Origin: Novosphingobium sp. PhB165
GTDB taxonomy: Bacteria > Pseudomonadota > Alphaproteobacteria > Sphingomonadales > Sphingomonadaceae
Assembly (NCBI RefSeq): GCF_004341845.1
Contig: NZ_SLVB01000002.1
Coordinates: 124,001-188,000 of the forward strand
Length of the DNA: 64,000 nt
Direction: 5' to 3'
Below the pieces are notes generated by a model, which had not been told where the DNA came from, made no database searches, and saw only the letters and a program-made list of their open reading frames with translations. A program made the position numbers and the translations under genes. Positions 50,509-58,562 of this stretch are shown piece after piece; the stretch's first letter is position 1, and each line of letters starts with the position of its first letter.

Positions 50509-50535
50509 CCCTGTCGGCTGCGGCGGCCGACAGGG
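50509..50535 (+). terminator. Hairpin between TonB receptor and MFS genes
   Basis: Perfect 10-bp stem CCCTGTCGGC / GCCGACAGGG with a 7-nt loop, 11 bp past the receptor stop. No U-run; it could reduce rather than end transcription into the MFS gene. Confidence 0.5.
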
Positions 50536-50559
50536 GATATCGGCCGAAGGATGCACGCG

Positions 50560-51831
50560 ATGACCTACCTCGGTGAACTCAGGAGCAATGCCCGCACCCT
50601 GTTCGCGGCAAGCCTCGGCACCGGGGCCGGGTTGATGCTGATGAGCTATACGACCACGATTTTCGGGCCCTATCTCGTCAAGGAATTCGCCTGGTCGCGC
50701 GCGCAATTCGCGCTGATTGGCCTGTCGATGCTGACCACGCTGATCGCCCTGCCGTTCGTGGGGCGCTTCGCGGACCGTTTCGGCGTTCGGCGCGTGGCAT
50801 TGGTGGGCGCGTTCGGCATTCCGGCCTGCCTTGTCGCCTATAGCCTGATGAACGGCGTGTTTCTGGTCTATTTCGCGATTTCCTGCTCGATCCTGATGCT
50901 GGGCAGCTTCACCAGTCCGGTGGTCTATACGCGGCTGATCGCGGCCAATTTCACGCGGGCGCGGGGGCTTGCCCTGACGATCGTGACGATTGCCCCGGCT
51001 ATCCTGGGCGCCGCCGCCGCGCCCCTGCTGACGACGGCGATCGACGCATGGGGCTGGCGCGTGGGGTATCGTCTGCTGGCGGCCGGCGTATTCGCGTGCA
51101 GCCTTCTCGCCATCGCGCTGATCCCGGCGGAGCAGGGGGCGGGAATGACCCCGACTTCCGTCCATGTCCAGACGCCGGCGCCGCGTGGCGATTATCGGCT
51201 GATCCTGTCGAGCAGCACGTTCTGGGTGATCTTCGCGGCCATGTTCCTCTGCACATTGCAGACCCCGCTTCATTCCTCGCAGATGGGGATGATGTTGCAT
51301 GACAATCACCTTGGCAGTGGGTCGGTCGCGGCGATGATCTCGGTCTACGGGCTGGGCACCGTGGTCGGACGGATCGCCTGCGGGCTGGCGCTGGACCGGT
51401 TTCCGGCGCCTTACGTGGCGGCCGTCTCGATGATCGTGCCGTCGATCGGTTACGCGCTGCTGGCCAGCCCGCTTGACCAGACCGTGGTGATCGGGATGTC
51501 CATGGCCATGATCGGCATCGCCGTCGGCGCAGAGGGAGATCTGCAGTCGTTTCTGGTGGCGCGCCATTTCGGCCTGCGCATCTTCAGCTCGACGCTCAGC
51601 TGCGTCTATGTCGGCGTTTTCGCCGCCTCGGCGCTGGGCGCGCTGGCGCTCAGCATTTCGCTGCGGCTGAGCAATACCTTCGCGCCGTTCCTGGGGCTGA
51701 TGGCGGTGGCGGTCTTCGCGGGCAGCCTGCTGTTCCTCCTGCTGCCGAACAAGGGCCCGGCCTTGCGCATTGGCGATGAGGGCGACTTGCCGGACGGATT
51801 GCCCGCCAAACTCGCCGCGGAGGCCGGGTGA
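50560..51831 (+). CDS. MFS transporter
   Basis: A 423-residue, 12-helix transporter. I start at ATG 50560, where GAAGG is 9 nt upstream; ATG 50551 directly abuts that site. Motif A-like GRFADRFGVRRV follows helix 2. The family transports organic acids such as aromatic or oxalate-type compounds. It is the first of a coupled series: its stop overlaps the thiolase start (TGATG). Confidence 0.82.
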   Translation: MTYLGELRSNARTLFAASLGTGAGLMLMSYTTTIFGPYLVKEFAWSRAQFALIGLSMLTTLIALPFVGRFADRFGVRRVALVGAFGIPACLVAYSLMNGVFLVYFAISCSILMLGSFTSPVVYTRLIAANFTRARGLALTIVTIAPAILGAAAAPLLTTAIDAWGWRVGYRLLAAGVFACSLLAIALIPAEQGAGMTPTSVHVQTPAPRGDYRLILSSSTFWVIFAAMFLCTLQTPLHSSQMGMMLHDNHLGSGSVAAMISVYGLGTVVGRIACGLALDRFPAPYVAAVSMIVPSIGYALLASPLDQTVVIGMSMAMIGIAVGAEGDLQSFLVARHFGLRIFSSTLSCVYVGVFAASALGALALSISLRLSNTFAPFLGLMAVAVFAGSLLFLLLPNKGPALRIGDEGDLPDGLPAKLAAEAG

Positions 51832-53009
51832 TGGCGCGCAAACCCACAGCGGGCCCCACGGCGGCAATCGTCGGCAGCGGCGCGACGCCCTATTACTTTC
51901 GCGGAGAAAGCGCGCCGCAGACCCTGATCGAACTGATCGACAAGGCCGTCCTTGCCGCGCTGGCCGATGCCGGGCTCGGGATCGAGGACGTGGACGGCCT
52001 AGCCTTCTTCGCCTTCGGCTTCGACACCGGCATGATTATCGAGCAGCTCGGGCTCAGGAACGTCACGTTCGCGCACTGCGTCTCGGCGTTCGGCGGCGGT
52101 ATGGCGGGCATGCTCGATCTGGCCGAGATGGCGGTCGAGACCGGTCGCGCCCGGACGGTGGTGTGCATCGGCGCGACCCAGCAGATCGGGCGCCGCGTCG
52201 GGCAGGCACTGGGCAACTTCGCGGCCAGCCCGGACAATGTGTTCCATCGGCTTGCCGGGCTTCAGGGGCCGGGTCAGGCGCTGGCGCTACAGGCACGGCG
52301 TCATTGCCACGAATTCGGCACCCGGCGCGAGGCCTTTGCCGAAGTGGTCATGGCATCGCGCGCCGCCGCCGCCACGCGCGAGACCGCGTTTCGCCGCAAA
52401 CCGGTCACGCTCGATGAATACATGGCCGCGCCGATGCTGGCCGATCCGATGTGCAAGTTCGATTTCTGCCTCGAAACCGACGGCGCGCTGGCCTTCGTGG
52501 TGACAAGCGCCGAACGCGCGCGGGACCTGCCGCACAAGCCCGTCTACATTGCCGGCGCCGCGCAGCACGGCAGCCGTGACTGGGGCCGCGCGTTCTTCTG
52601 GCTTGGCCAGACCGCCGAGGCGTTCGTCTCGGCGGGCGGCATGGATGTCTCGCGGCGGCTTTACGAACGTACCGGCATGGGCGCGGACGATATCGATGTC
52701 GCGTGCCTTTACGATCACTTCTCGCCCCTGGTCGTCATGCAACTGGAAGACTTCGGTTTTTGCGCGCGCGGCGAAGGCGGCCCGTTCGTGGAGAGCGGGG
52801 CCATCCGGCTTGGCGGCAGGATCCCGGTCAATCCGCATGGCGGGCATTTGTCCGAGGCCTATGTCGTGGGGATGACTCACATTCGCGAGGCAGTGGAGCA
52901 ATTGCGCGGGGTTGCCGTCAATCAGGTCTCCGGGGCCCGAACGGCGCTGGTAACCGGCGGTCCCGCGCCCACTCCGATGACCGCCGCCATCCTGACGAAC
53001 GCCCTATGA
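51831..53009 (+). CDS. Thiolase-like protein 1 (SCP2-type thiolase/retro-aldolase group)
   Basis: A 392-residue thiolase-fold protein. The nucleophile-position Cys is Cys83 (FAHCVSAFGG). A Tyr-Asp-His segment (CLYDHFSP) replaces the usual thiolase His block, and NPHGGHLSEA takes the place of the common NPxGG..HP. The pattern fits thiolase-like proteins that pair with DUF35 subunits, some of which are aldolases for steroid or aromatic side chains (Ltp2/ChsH2). It is coupled to the following DUF35 gene (ATGA). Confidence 0.75.
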   Translation: MARKPTAGPTAAIVGSGATPYYFRGESAPQTLIELIDKAVLAALADAGLGIEDVDGLAFFAFGFDTGMIIEQLGLRNVTFAHCVSAFGGGMAGMLDLAEMAVETGRARTVVCIGATQQIGRRVGQALGNFAASPDNVFHRLAGLQGPGQALALQARRHCHEFGTRREAFAEVVMASRAAAATRETAFRRKPVTLDEYMAAPMLADPMCKFDFCLETDGALAFVVTSAERARDLPHKPVYIAGAAQHGSRDWGRAFFWLGQTAEAFVSAGGMDVSRRLYERTGMGADDIDVACLYDHFSPLVVMQLEDFGFCARGEGGPFVESGAIRLGGRIPVNPHGGHLSEAYVVGMTHIREAVEQLRGVAVNQVSGARTALVTGGPAPTPMTAAILTNAL

Positions 53010-53437
53010 CCCGCAGCATCACCCCGGATTTCTCCACTTTCGAAGTGCCCATGGACACATGGAGCGAGCCGTTCTGGCAGGCTGGTGCGCGCGGCGAGAC
53101 GCATATGCCGCGATGTCTTGCCTGCGGCACGTTCCGCTGGCCGGCGGGGCCGTTCTGTCCCGAGTGTCACACCCAGCCGGTCGAGTGGGTCGCGGCTGGG
53201 CAGGCAAGGCTCTATTCGTTCACGATCCTGCCGGTTCGCGGCGCCGAGCCCGACGCGCCGCCGGCATGGCGCATTCCCGCGCTGGTGGAATTCGACGCGG
53301 CGCCGGGCGTTCGTCTGGTGTCGGTGCTGGTCGATGCCGATCCGGCGCACGTGGCGATCGGAGACCGCGTCGAGGTGGTCTGGCAGCCGGCCGCCAGTGC
53401 CAGTGTGCCGCTATTCCGCCGGGAGGACGCAGAATGA
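53006..53437 (+). CDS. DUF35 (Zn-ribbon/OB-fold) protein 1
   Basis: A 143-residue protein starting in an ATGA overlap with thiolase 1. The zinc ribbon is CLACGTFRWPAGPFCPEC, followed by an OB-fold (ARLYSFTILPVRG, DRVEVVWQP). Such proteins are partner subunits of thiolase-like enzymes and shape the acyl-CoA site. Confidence 0.82.
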   Translation: MTRSITPDFSTFEVPMDTWSEPFWQAGARGETHMPRCLACGTFRWPAGPFCPECHTQPVEWVAAGQARLYSFTILPVRGAEPDAPPAWRIPALVEFDAAPGVRLVSVLVDADPAHVAIGDRVEVVWQPAASASVPLFRREDAE

Positions 53438-53868
53438 GCGAACCGGACGATGCCGAGGTCTTTGCCCATTATCCCGATGTCCACATCGATCGGGACAATA
53501 TCGCCCATTACCGGGGGCTGATGGGCGGACGGCTGCTCATCAACCGGTGCTCGGACTGTGGCCACTGGATCTATCCGCACCGCCCCCTATGCCCGGCTTG
53601 TCTTTCGTGGAACGTGGTGCCGACCGAAGTCAGCGGCCGGGGCAGCCTCTATATGTGGACGCTGATCTACCAGTCGCGTGATCCCGACACACCGCTCTAC
53701 GAGCCGATCCTGACGGCGGCGGTGGAACTGGCCGAGCAGCCGGGGCTCCGCTATCTGTCGCGTGTGGTGGGATGCCCGCCGGAAGCGCTGCGCCACGACA
53801 TGCCGCTGCGCCTGACATGGATCGAGGAAGCCGGCCGAAACTGGCCCGCGTTCGAACCGGCTGGTTGA
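53434..53868 (+). CDS. DUF35 (Zn-ribbon/OB-fold) protein 2
   Basis: A 144-residue protein, ATGA-coupled to DUF35 protein 1. Its ribbon is CSDCGHWIYPHRPLCPAC, with OB-fold RGSLYMWTLIYQSRD. An N-terminal extension of about 30 residues (HYPDVHIDRDNIAHY) is absent from protein 1. It probably serves thiolase 2, which starts 9 bp after its stop. Confidence 0.82.
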   Translation: MSEPDDAEVFAHYPDVHIDRDNIAHYRGLMGGRLLINRCSDCGHWIYPHRPLCPACLSWNVVPTEVSGRGSLYMWTLIYQSRDPDTPLYEPILTAAVELAEQPGLRYLSRVVGCPPEALRHDMPLRLTWIEEAGRNWPAFEPAG

Positions 53869-53877
53869 GGGGATACC

Positions 53878-55077
53878 ATGGCACGCAATCCTCTTCGCGA
53901 TCGGGTCGCGATAGTCGGCATCGGCTCCAGCCCTTACGGGCGCGACTTACAGCGTTCGGAGCTTTCGCTGGGGCTTGAAGCGGCGGTCAATGCCATCGCC
54001 GACGCGGGCATAGACCGCCAGGAGATCGACGGCATCTGCGGTTCCGGCATGACCTCGCTGGCGATGGGAAATGCCGGATTCCTGAGCCTTCAGGGCGCGT
54101 TGGGAATTGAGCGCTGCACATGGGGCAAGAACGGCTGGCTCGGCTCGGCACTGGTCTACACAGTGGAGGCGGTGTTCTCGGGCCTGTGCGACATGGCCCT
54201 TTTGGTGCAGGCCAATGTGCGTTCGCCCGGCATGTCCCGCGCGGCGGCCCGCGACCCGTTCCGCGCCCGCGCGGCGCAGTTTGCGGGCATCGGCGGCGAT
54301 GTGGGGCTGGGGGATTTCGCCAAGCGCTGGATCCACTCGGGCGAACCCTATGCCGCGATCATGCGGCGCTATTGCCACGATTTCGGCGTCAACAAGGACG
54401 CTTTCGCCATGCTCGCGGTGAACACCCGCAGCTATGGTGCGCTCAATCCCGAGGCGGTGTTTCAGTCGCCGCTCTCGCTGGAGGATTATCACGCCTCGCG
54501 CATGGTCTGGGACCCGATGCAGGTGGCCGACATGGACGTGCCGTGCGACTGCGCCGAGGCGCTTGTCATCACCACGGCCGAGCGTGCGCGCGACCTTAAT
54601 GTGAAGCCGGTTTTCGTGCATGCCATGGCCCTGGGCGGCACGCGCATCGGCGAATATTACGAGAATTTCGCGGGCTGGCGGGACAATTCGTTCCAGGTTT
54701 CGATGTCCGGCCTGTGGGACCGCAGCGAACTGCGGCTGCCGGATATCGACCTGTTCTATCCCTATGACGGCTACACGATGGACGCCATCGCCATCACCGA
54801 AGCGGCCGGTTACTGCGGCATCGGCGAGGCGACCGACTATTTCCGCACATCGTGGGACAGTTCCCGCAATATCCTGATGCTCGACGGCCGCGTGCCCGTT
54901 CTGACCGATGGCGGCGGGCTTGCACACGGCCGCGCGGGAGGGGCCAATCTCTATGCCGAGGCCGCGCGGCAACTGCGCGGAAATCTGGGCAATCGGCAGG
55001 TCCCCGGCGCGCAATCGGCGCTGATCGGCATCGGCAGCTTCTTCCACGATCCGGCGGCGGTAATCCTGCGCGCCTGA
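53878..55077 (+). CDS. Thiolase-like protein 2
   Basis: A 399-residue thiolase-fold protein. Cys80 (ERCTWGKNGW) aligns with the nucleophile position of protein 1. The His block is replaced by FYPYDGYTMD, with no His, so classical thiolysis is doubtful. C-terminal VPGAQSALIGIGS keeps the fold but not the standard Cys. It may be a retro-aldolase, or a non-catalytic subunit. Confidence 0.72.
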   Translation: MARNPLRDRVAIVGIGSSPYGRDLQRSELSLGLEAAVNAIADAGIDRQEIDGICGSGMTSLAMGNAGFLSLQGALGIERCTWGKNGWLGSALVYTVEAVFSGLCDMALLVQANVRSPGMSRAAARDPFRARAAQFAGIGGDVGLGDFAKRWIHSGEPYAAIMRRYCHDFGVNKDAFAMLAVNTRSYGALNPEAVFQSPLSLEDYHASRMVWDPMQVADMDVPCDCAEALVITTAERARDLNVKPVFVHAMALGGTRIGEYYENFAGWRDNSFQVSMSGLWDRSELRLPDIDLFYPYDGYTMDAIAITEAAGYCGIGEATDYFRTSWDSSRNILMLDGRVPVLTDGGGLAHGRAGGANLYAEAARQLRGNLGNRQVPGAQSALIGIGSFFHDPAAVILRA

Positions 55078-55216
55078 GCGCTGGATGGCATATCCGCGAT
55101 TGACCCGGCTTGGGGCGGCGATCTACCTGACTTTCACGCCATTTGTTGTCGCCATGTTTGGCTGCGGCAAAATAGCGTCATGAAAACAGGTGCTTAAAGG
55201 GAAGGCTGGCCTCGCG

Positions 55217-55798
55217 ATGAAGACGACTCTGTTCCTGGTTATGGACATGATGAACGACCTTGTCGCCGAAGACGGCTTCAGCATGCAGACCTATGCCGCC
55301 GAAGTGCGCAGGCGCGGTGTGCTGGAGCATACCCGCGCCGCCATCGCTGCGGCCCGCGCGGCAGGGGCTCTGGTCGGTTATGTGCGCGTCGGGTTTTCGC
55401 CCGATTACCGTGAGGCGCCCGAAAGCTCGCCTATCTTCTCCGGTGCGCGCAAGAACGGGATTTTTCAGCTCGGCACGCCGGGCACCGAGGTTCACCCCGC
55501 AATCGCGCCGCAGTCGGGCGATTTCGACATCGTCAAGCACCGCGTCAGCCCGTTCTACGCCACCGCGCTCGAAGCGATTCTGCGCGCGCACCGTGTCGAG
55601 CGGATCGTGATGTGTGGCGTCTCCACCAATGGCGTTGTGCATTCCGGTGCGCGCGAGGCGCATGACCGCGACTACGAAGTGGTCATCCTTGAGGATTGCT
55701 GCGCCGGCGTCTCCGCGGACGAGCATATGCATGCTCTCGCCTGCCTTGGCCGCTTTGCGCGGATCGTCGAAAGCGGCGCGTTCGACTGGTCGGAATGA
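55217..55798 (+). CDS. Isochorismatase-fold hydrolase lacking the nucleophile Cys
   Basis: A 193-residue protein; I start at ATG 55217, giving the typical MKTTLFLVMDMMND. Asp10 and Lys107 (KHRVSPF) of the family triad are present. The segment GVSTNGVVHSGAREA places Val140 where amidases of the family have Cys (compare GxTTSGCV). Cys133 is upstream and Cys161-162 downstream. Isochorismatases such as EntB/PhzD also lack the Cys and hydrolyse vinyl ethers, so non-amidase chemistry is likely. Confidence 0.75.
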   Translation: MKTTLFLVMDMMNDLVAEDGFSMQTYAAEVRRRGVLEHTRAAIAAARAAGALVGYVRVGFSPDYREAPESSPIFSGARKNGIFQLGTPGTEVHPAIAPQSGDFDIVKHRVSPFYATALEAILRAHRVERIVMCGVSTNGVVHSGAREAHDRDYEVVILEDCCAGVSADEHMHALACLGRFARIVESGAFDWSE

Positions 55799-55801
55799 CC
55801 T

Positions 55802-55824
55802 GAAAACGCCCGTTTTCGGGGCGT
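55802..55824. terminator. Hairpin after the isochorismatase-fold gene
   Basis: GAAAACG-CC-CGTTTTC is a perfect inverted repeat, and ACGCCC with GGGCGT gives an alternative stem. It starts 3 bp after the stop. No U-run follows. Confidence 0.35.
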
Positions 55825-55972
55825 GACCTGAACGACACCTAACGTGACATGGGAGATACCTGCGCGCCCTTTGCGCAGCCTTGACGCGCGCCTGCCGTAA
55901 GCGGGCAGTTACCGCCTCCGCGATCAATCGCGATCCGTCCTTCGCCGCCGCTGGACCTCGACCCCACCCGAA

Positions 55973-55992
55973 AATAATGCATTATCCATCAT
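55973..55992. promoter_or_regulatory. Putative GntR operator (copy 2)
   Basis: AATAATGCATTATCCATCAT, containing the palindrome ATAATGCATTAT (55974-55985). The reverse complement of the 20-mer is identical to 26806-26825. It lies 58 bp upstream of the first gene of the 56-64 kb operon. Confidence 0.6.
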
Positions 55993-56050
55993 TGATGCAG
56001 ATGCGGTGAGGGGAGGCCCCTTGCCCGATGGGAAAAGGGATCTCGAAATC

Positions 56051-57259
56051 ATGGCTACCGTTACCAGCGAGAAGGAAGTCGGCGCCGCGCCCGCCGAAGG
56101 GAAGATCACGCCCGAGGCGATCAAGGCGGCCGAGAACATGATCGGCATGCAGCTTCGCCCCGAAGGCCCCTATCTTCAGGACGCGACCGAGGACACGATC
56201 CGCAACTTCTGCAACGGCATCGGCGATCTCAATCCGCTCTATCGCGATCTCGAAGTCGGCCGCCTGACGCGTCATGGCTCGATGCTGGCGCATCCGAACT
56301 TCCCGATGGCGTTCGGCTGGGTTGGCCGCACGCGCTGGGGCCTGCCCGGCGTCCACGGTTTCTACGCGGGGAACGACTGGGAAATGTTCCGCCACATCCG
56401 CCCGGGTGACCGCCTGACCGCCATCGAGCGCGTCGTTGGCGTCGAGGTGAAGGAAAGCCAGTTCTCCGGCACCCTCGTCCTTCAGTATGTCGAGGCGAGC
56501 TATTACAACCAGCGCGGCGAACTCGTCGCCCGCGCGCTCGGCACCTGCACTCGCCACGAGCGCAAGGCCGCGCGCGAGGCCGGCAAGTATGCCGACATCA
56601 AGACCCACGAATATACGCCCGAAGAATTCGAGCACATCGATCAGGCTATTCTTGACGAAGAGAAGAACATTCGCGGCGGCAACGTGCGCTATTGGGAAGA
56701 AGTGCAGGAAGGCGAACAGCTTCCCGAAATCGTGCGCGGTCCGCTCAGCCTGATGGACACCATGGGCTTCCTGGTCGGCTGCGGTCGCGGCCATACCCAC
56801 GGAGTGATCTTCAAGAACGCGGTGAAGCACCCGGGCCACTTCTTCCGCAACCCCGAAGCGGGCGGCGGCATCGAGTATACCGGCATCGGCCACCACCGCG
56901 AATCCACGGCCAAGGAAGTGGGCGTTCCCGGCGTCTACGATTACGGCCCGCAGCGTTCGGCATGGATGGCCAGCCTCATCACCAACTGGATGGGCGATGC
57001 CGGCTTCCTGAAGCGCATCAAGACCCGCATGAGCCGCTTCAACACCATGGGCGATTGCACCTGGGCGCGCGGCACCGTGACGCGCAAGTACATCAAGGAC
57101 GGCCACGCCCTCGTCGATATCGAGATCAAGGGCGAGAACCAGCGCGGCGAACTGACCACGCCGGGTCTGGCGACGGTGGTGCTGCCCTCGCTCGATCCGC
57201 AGATCAAGGTGTTCGTGGACGGCTCGGGCCTCGACCTCGAACTGCCGGTGGTACGCTGA
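56051..57259 (+). CDS. MaoC/FAS1-like acyl-CoA dehydratase
   Basis: A 402-residue protein from ATG 56051 (AAGGGA about 9 nt upstream; the ORF could start 15 codons earlier without a site). Both halves look like hotdog units: FCNGIGDLNPLYRDLEV in the N-terminal half matches the conserved Asp/Asn-Pro-Leu-Tyr block of FAS1-like dehydratases, and GRGHTHGVIFKNAVKHPGHFF lies in the second. It probably hydrates or dehydrates an acyl-CoA. First gene of a five- to seven-gene operon. Confidence 0.75.
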   Translation: MATVTSEKEVGAAPAEGKITPEAIKAAENMIGMQLRPEGPYLQDATEDTIRNFCNGIGDLNPLYRDLEVGRLTRHGSMLAHPNFPMAFGWVGRTRWGLPGVHGFYAGNDWEMFRHIRPGDRLTAIERVVGVEVKESQFSGTLVLQYVEASYYNQRGELVARALGTCTRHERKAAREAGKYADIKTHEYTPEEFEHIDQAILDEEKNIRGGNVRYWEEVQEGEQLPEIVRGPLSLMDTMGFLVGCGRGHTHGVIFKNAVKHPGHFFRNPEAGGGIEYTGIGHHRESTAKEVGVPGVYDYGPQRSAWMASLITNWMGDAGFLKRIKTRMSRFNTMGDCTWARGTVTRKYIKDGHALVDIEIKGENQRGELTTPGLATVVLPSLDPQIKVFVDGSGLDLELPVVR

Positions 57260-57261
57260 TG

Positions 57262-57397
57262 TCTTCCCCGAAACGGGGAGGGGGACCGCCCGCGCAGCGG
57301 GTGGTGGGGGGGACTTGCGTCCTGACGCGATCTTGCTTGAGGACGCGACTCCCCTCCGTCAGCCCTGCGGGCTGCCACCTCCCCGGGACGGGGAGGA
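57262..57397. repeat. Long palindromic repeat, family B, inside the operon
   Basis: The left part TTCCCCGAAACGGGGAGGGGGACCGCCC region (57262-57312) and the right part CCACCTCCCCGGGACGGGGAGGA region (57348-57397) are a diverged copy of the 38534 element. It sits between the MaoC stop and the CoA-transferase start. Its last bases supply GGGAGG as ribosome site for the GTG at 57402. Confidence 0.75.
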
Positions 57398-57401
57398 CAA
57401 A

Positions 57402-58562
57402 GTGAGCGCGCCTCTCGATGGGCTCAGGGTCGTCGTCCACGCTTCGGGCGTGGCGGCGGCCTATGCGGCGCGCCTTTTGGGCGTGCAGGGGGCCGAAGTG
57501 ATCTTCGTCGAACCGCCTTGCGGTTCGGTCCTGCGCGATGAACCTCCATTCGTCCCGTCAGGGGAGGGAGCGAAGCCCACTTCGGCCCTGTTCGCCTATC
57601 TCGCCGCCGGGGCCCGCAGCATTGTCTGCGATCTCACGGCGGAGGAAGGGCGGGCCGCGCTGGGCGGTCTGCTGAGCGCCTGCGACATCTTCATAGACGA
57701 TACCCCGTTGGCGCTGCGGCAGGCTGGTGGGCTGGATGAACCGACCGTCACTGCGCGCCATCCCCAACTCGTCCACGTTTCGGTCCTGCCGTTCGGTTCC
57801 CATGGTCCCAAGGCGCACTGGAAGGCGAGCGAGATCAATCTCCAGCACGCCTCGGGTGAGGGGAACCTGCTGCCCAACGGCCTCTCGGTGGAGCTTTTCC
57901 CGGACCGCGCGCCGGTGAAGATCGCCGGGCATTTTGCCGAGATGCAGGGCGGCATCGCCGCTGCCCTTGGCGCGCTGTCCGCGCTCTGGGTGCGGGACGA
58001 CGTGGGCGGCCAGTTCGTGGACATCGCCAGTCAGGACGCCGCCCTGGCCGTGGGCGCTTTCGCGATCCAGCGGCTGGGAGACGGGTCCATCGAGCACCGC
58101 GTCGAACGCTCGTTCCGTTACGGCGGCGTGGTCCCCTGCGCGGACGGTTTCGTGGAATTGCTGACGCTGGAGCAGCGCCAGTGGGATGGGCTGGTCAAGC
58201 TGCTCGGCAGCCCGCAATGGGCGCTCGATCCGGCGCTGGCGGATAGCCTTGAACGCAGCCGCCGGGGGCCCGAGATCAACCGCCACATCCGCGAATGGGC
58301 CATCGTGCGCAAGGTCGACGATATCGTGGCCGAGGGGCAGAAGCTCTCGGTCCCCATCGCCCGCTACAAGACGCCCGCCGAAATCCTGCGGGGCAGTCAG
58401 GAACATCATCGCCGCCTGTTCCAGCCGGTGCCCGTTTCGGGAACCGGGCTGGTGAACATGCTGGTCTCTCCCGTCCATGTCGATGGCACGCCGCTTTCGC
58501 TGCGTGGCGGTCCGCCGGAACTGGGCGAAATGAACCACATCCCGGCCGAGGTGCTGTCATGA
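57402..58562 (+). CDS. CaiB/BaiF family protein, subunit without the catalytic Asp
   Basis: A 386-residue protein from GTG 57402, spaced 5 nt from GGAGG within the family-B repeat; an upstream in-frame ATG at 57315 lies inside the repeat. The fold start is PLDGLRVVVHASGVAAAYAARLLG. In the D-x3-G nucleophile segment it has HFAEMQGG, so Ala179 takes the place of the Asp seen in the other two CaiB-like proteins here (Asp166, Asp168). It is ATGA-coupled to the next CaiB gene, so it is probably the non-catalytic half of a heteromeric CoA-transferase. Confidence 0.78.
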   Translation: MSAPLDGLRVVVHASGVAAAYAARLLGVQGAEVIFVEPPCGSVLRDEPPFVPSGEGAKPTSALFAYLAAGARSIVCDLTAEEGRAALGGLLSACDIFIDDTPLALRQAGGLDEPTVTARHPQLVHVSVLPFGSHGPKAHWKASEINLQHASGEGNLLPNGLSVELFPDRAPVKIAGHFAEMQGGIAAALGALSALWVRDDVGGQFVDIASQDAALAVGAFAIQRLGDGSIEHRVERSFRYGGVVPCADGFVELLTLEQRQWDGLVKLLGSPQWALDPALADSLERSRRGPEINRHIREWAIVRKVDDIVAEGQKLSVPIARYKTPAEILRGSQEHHRRLFQPVPVSGTGLVNMLVSPVHVDGTPLSLRGGPPELGEMNHIPAEVLS

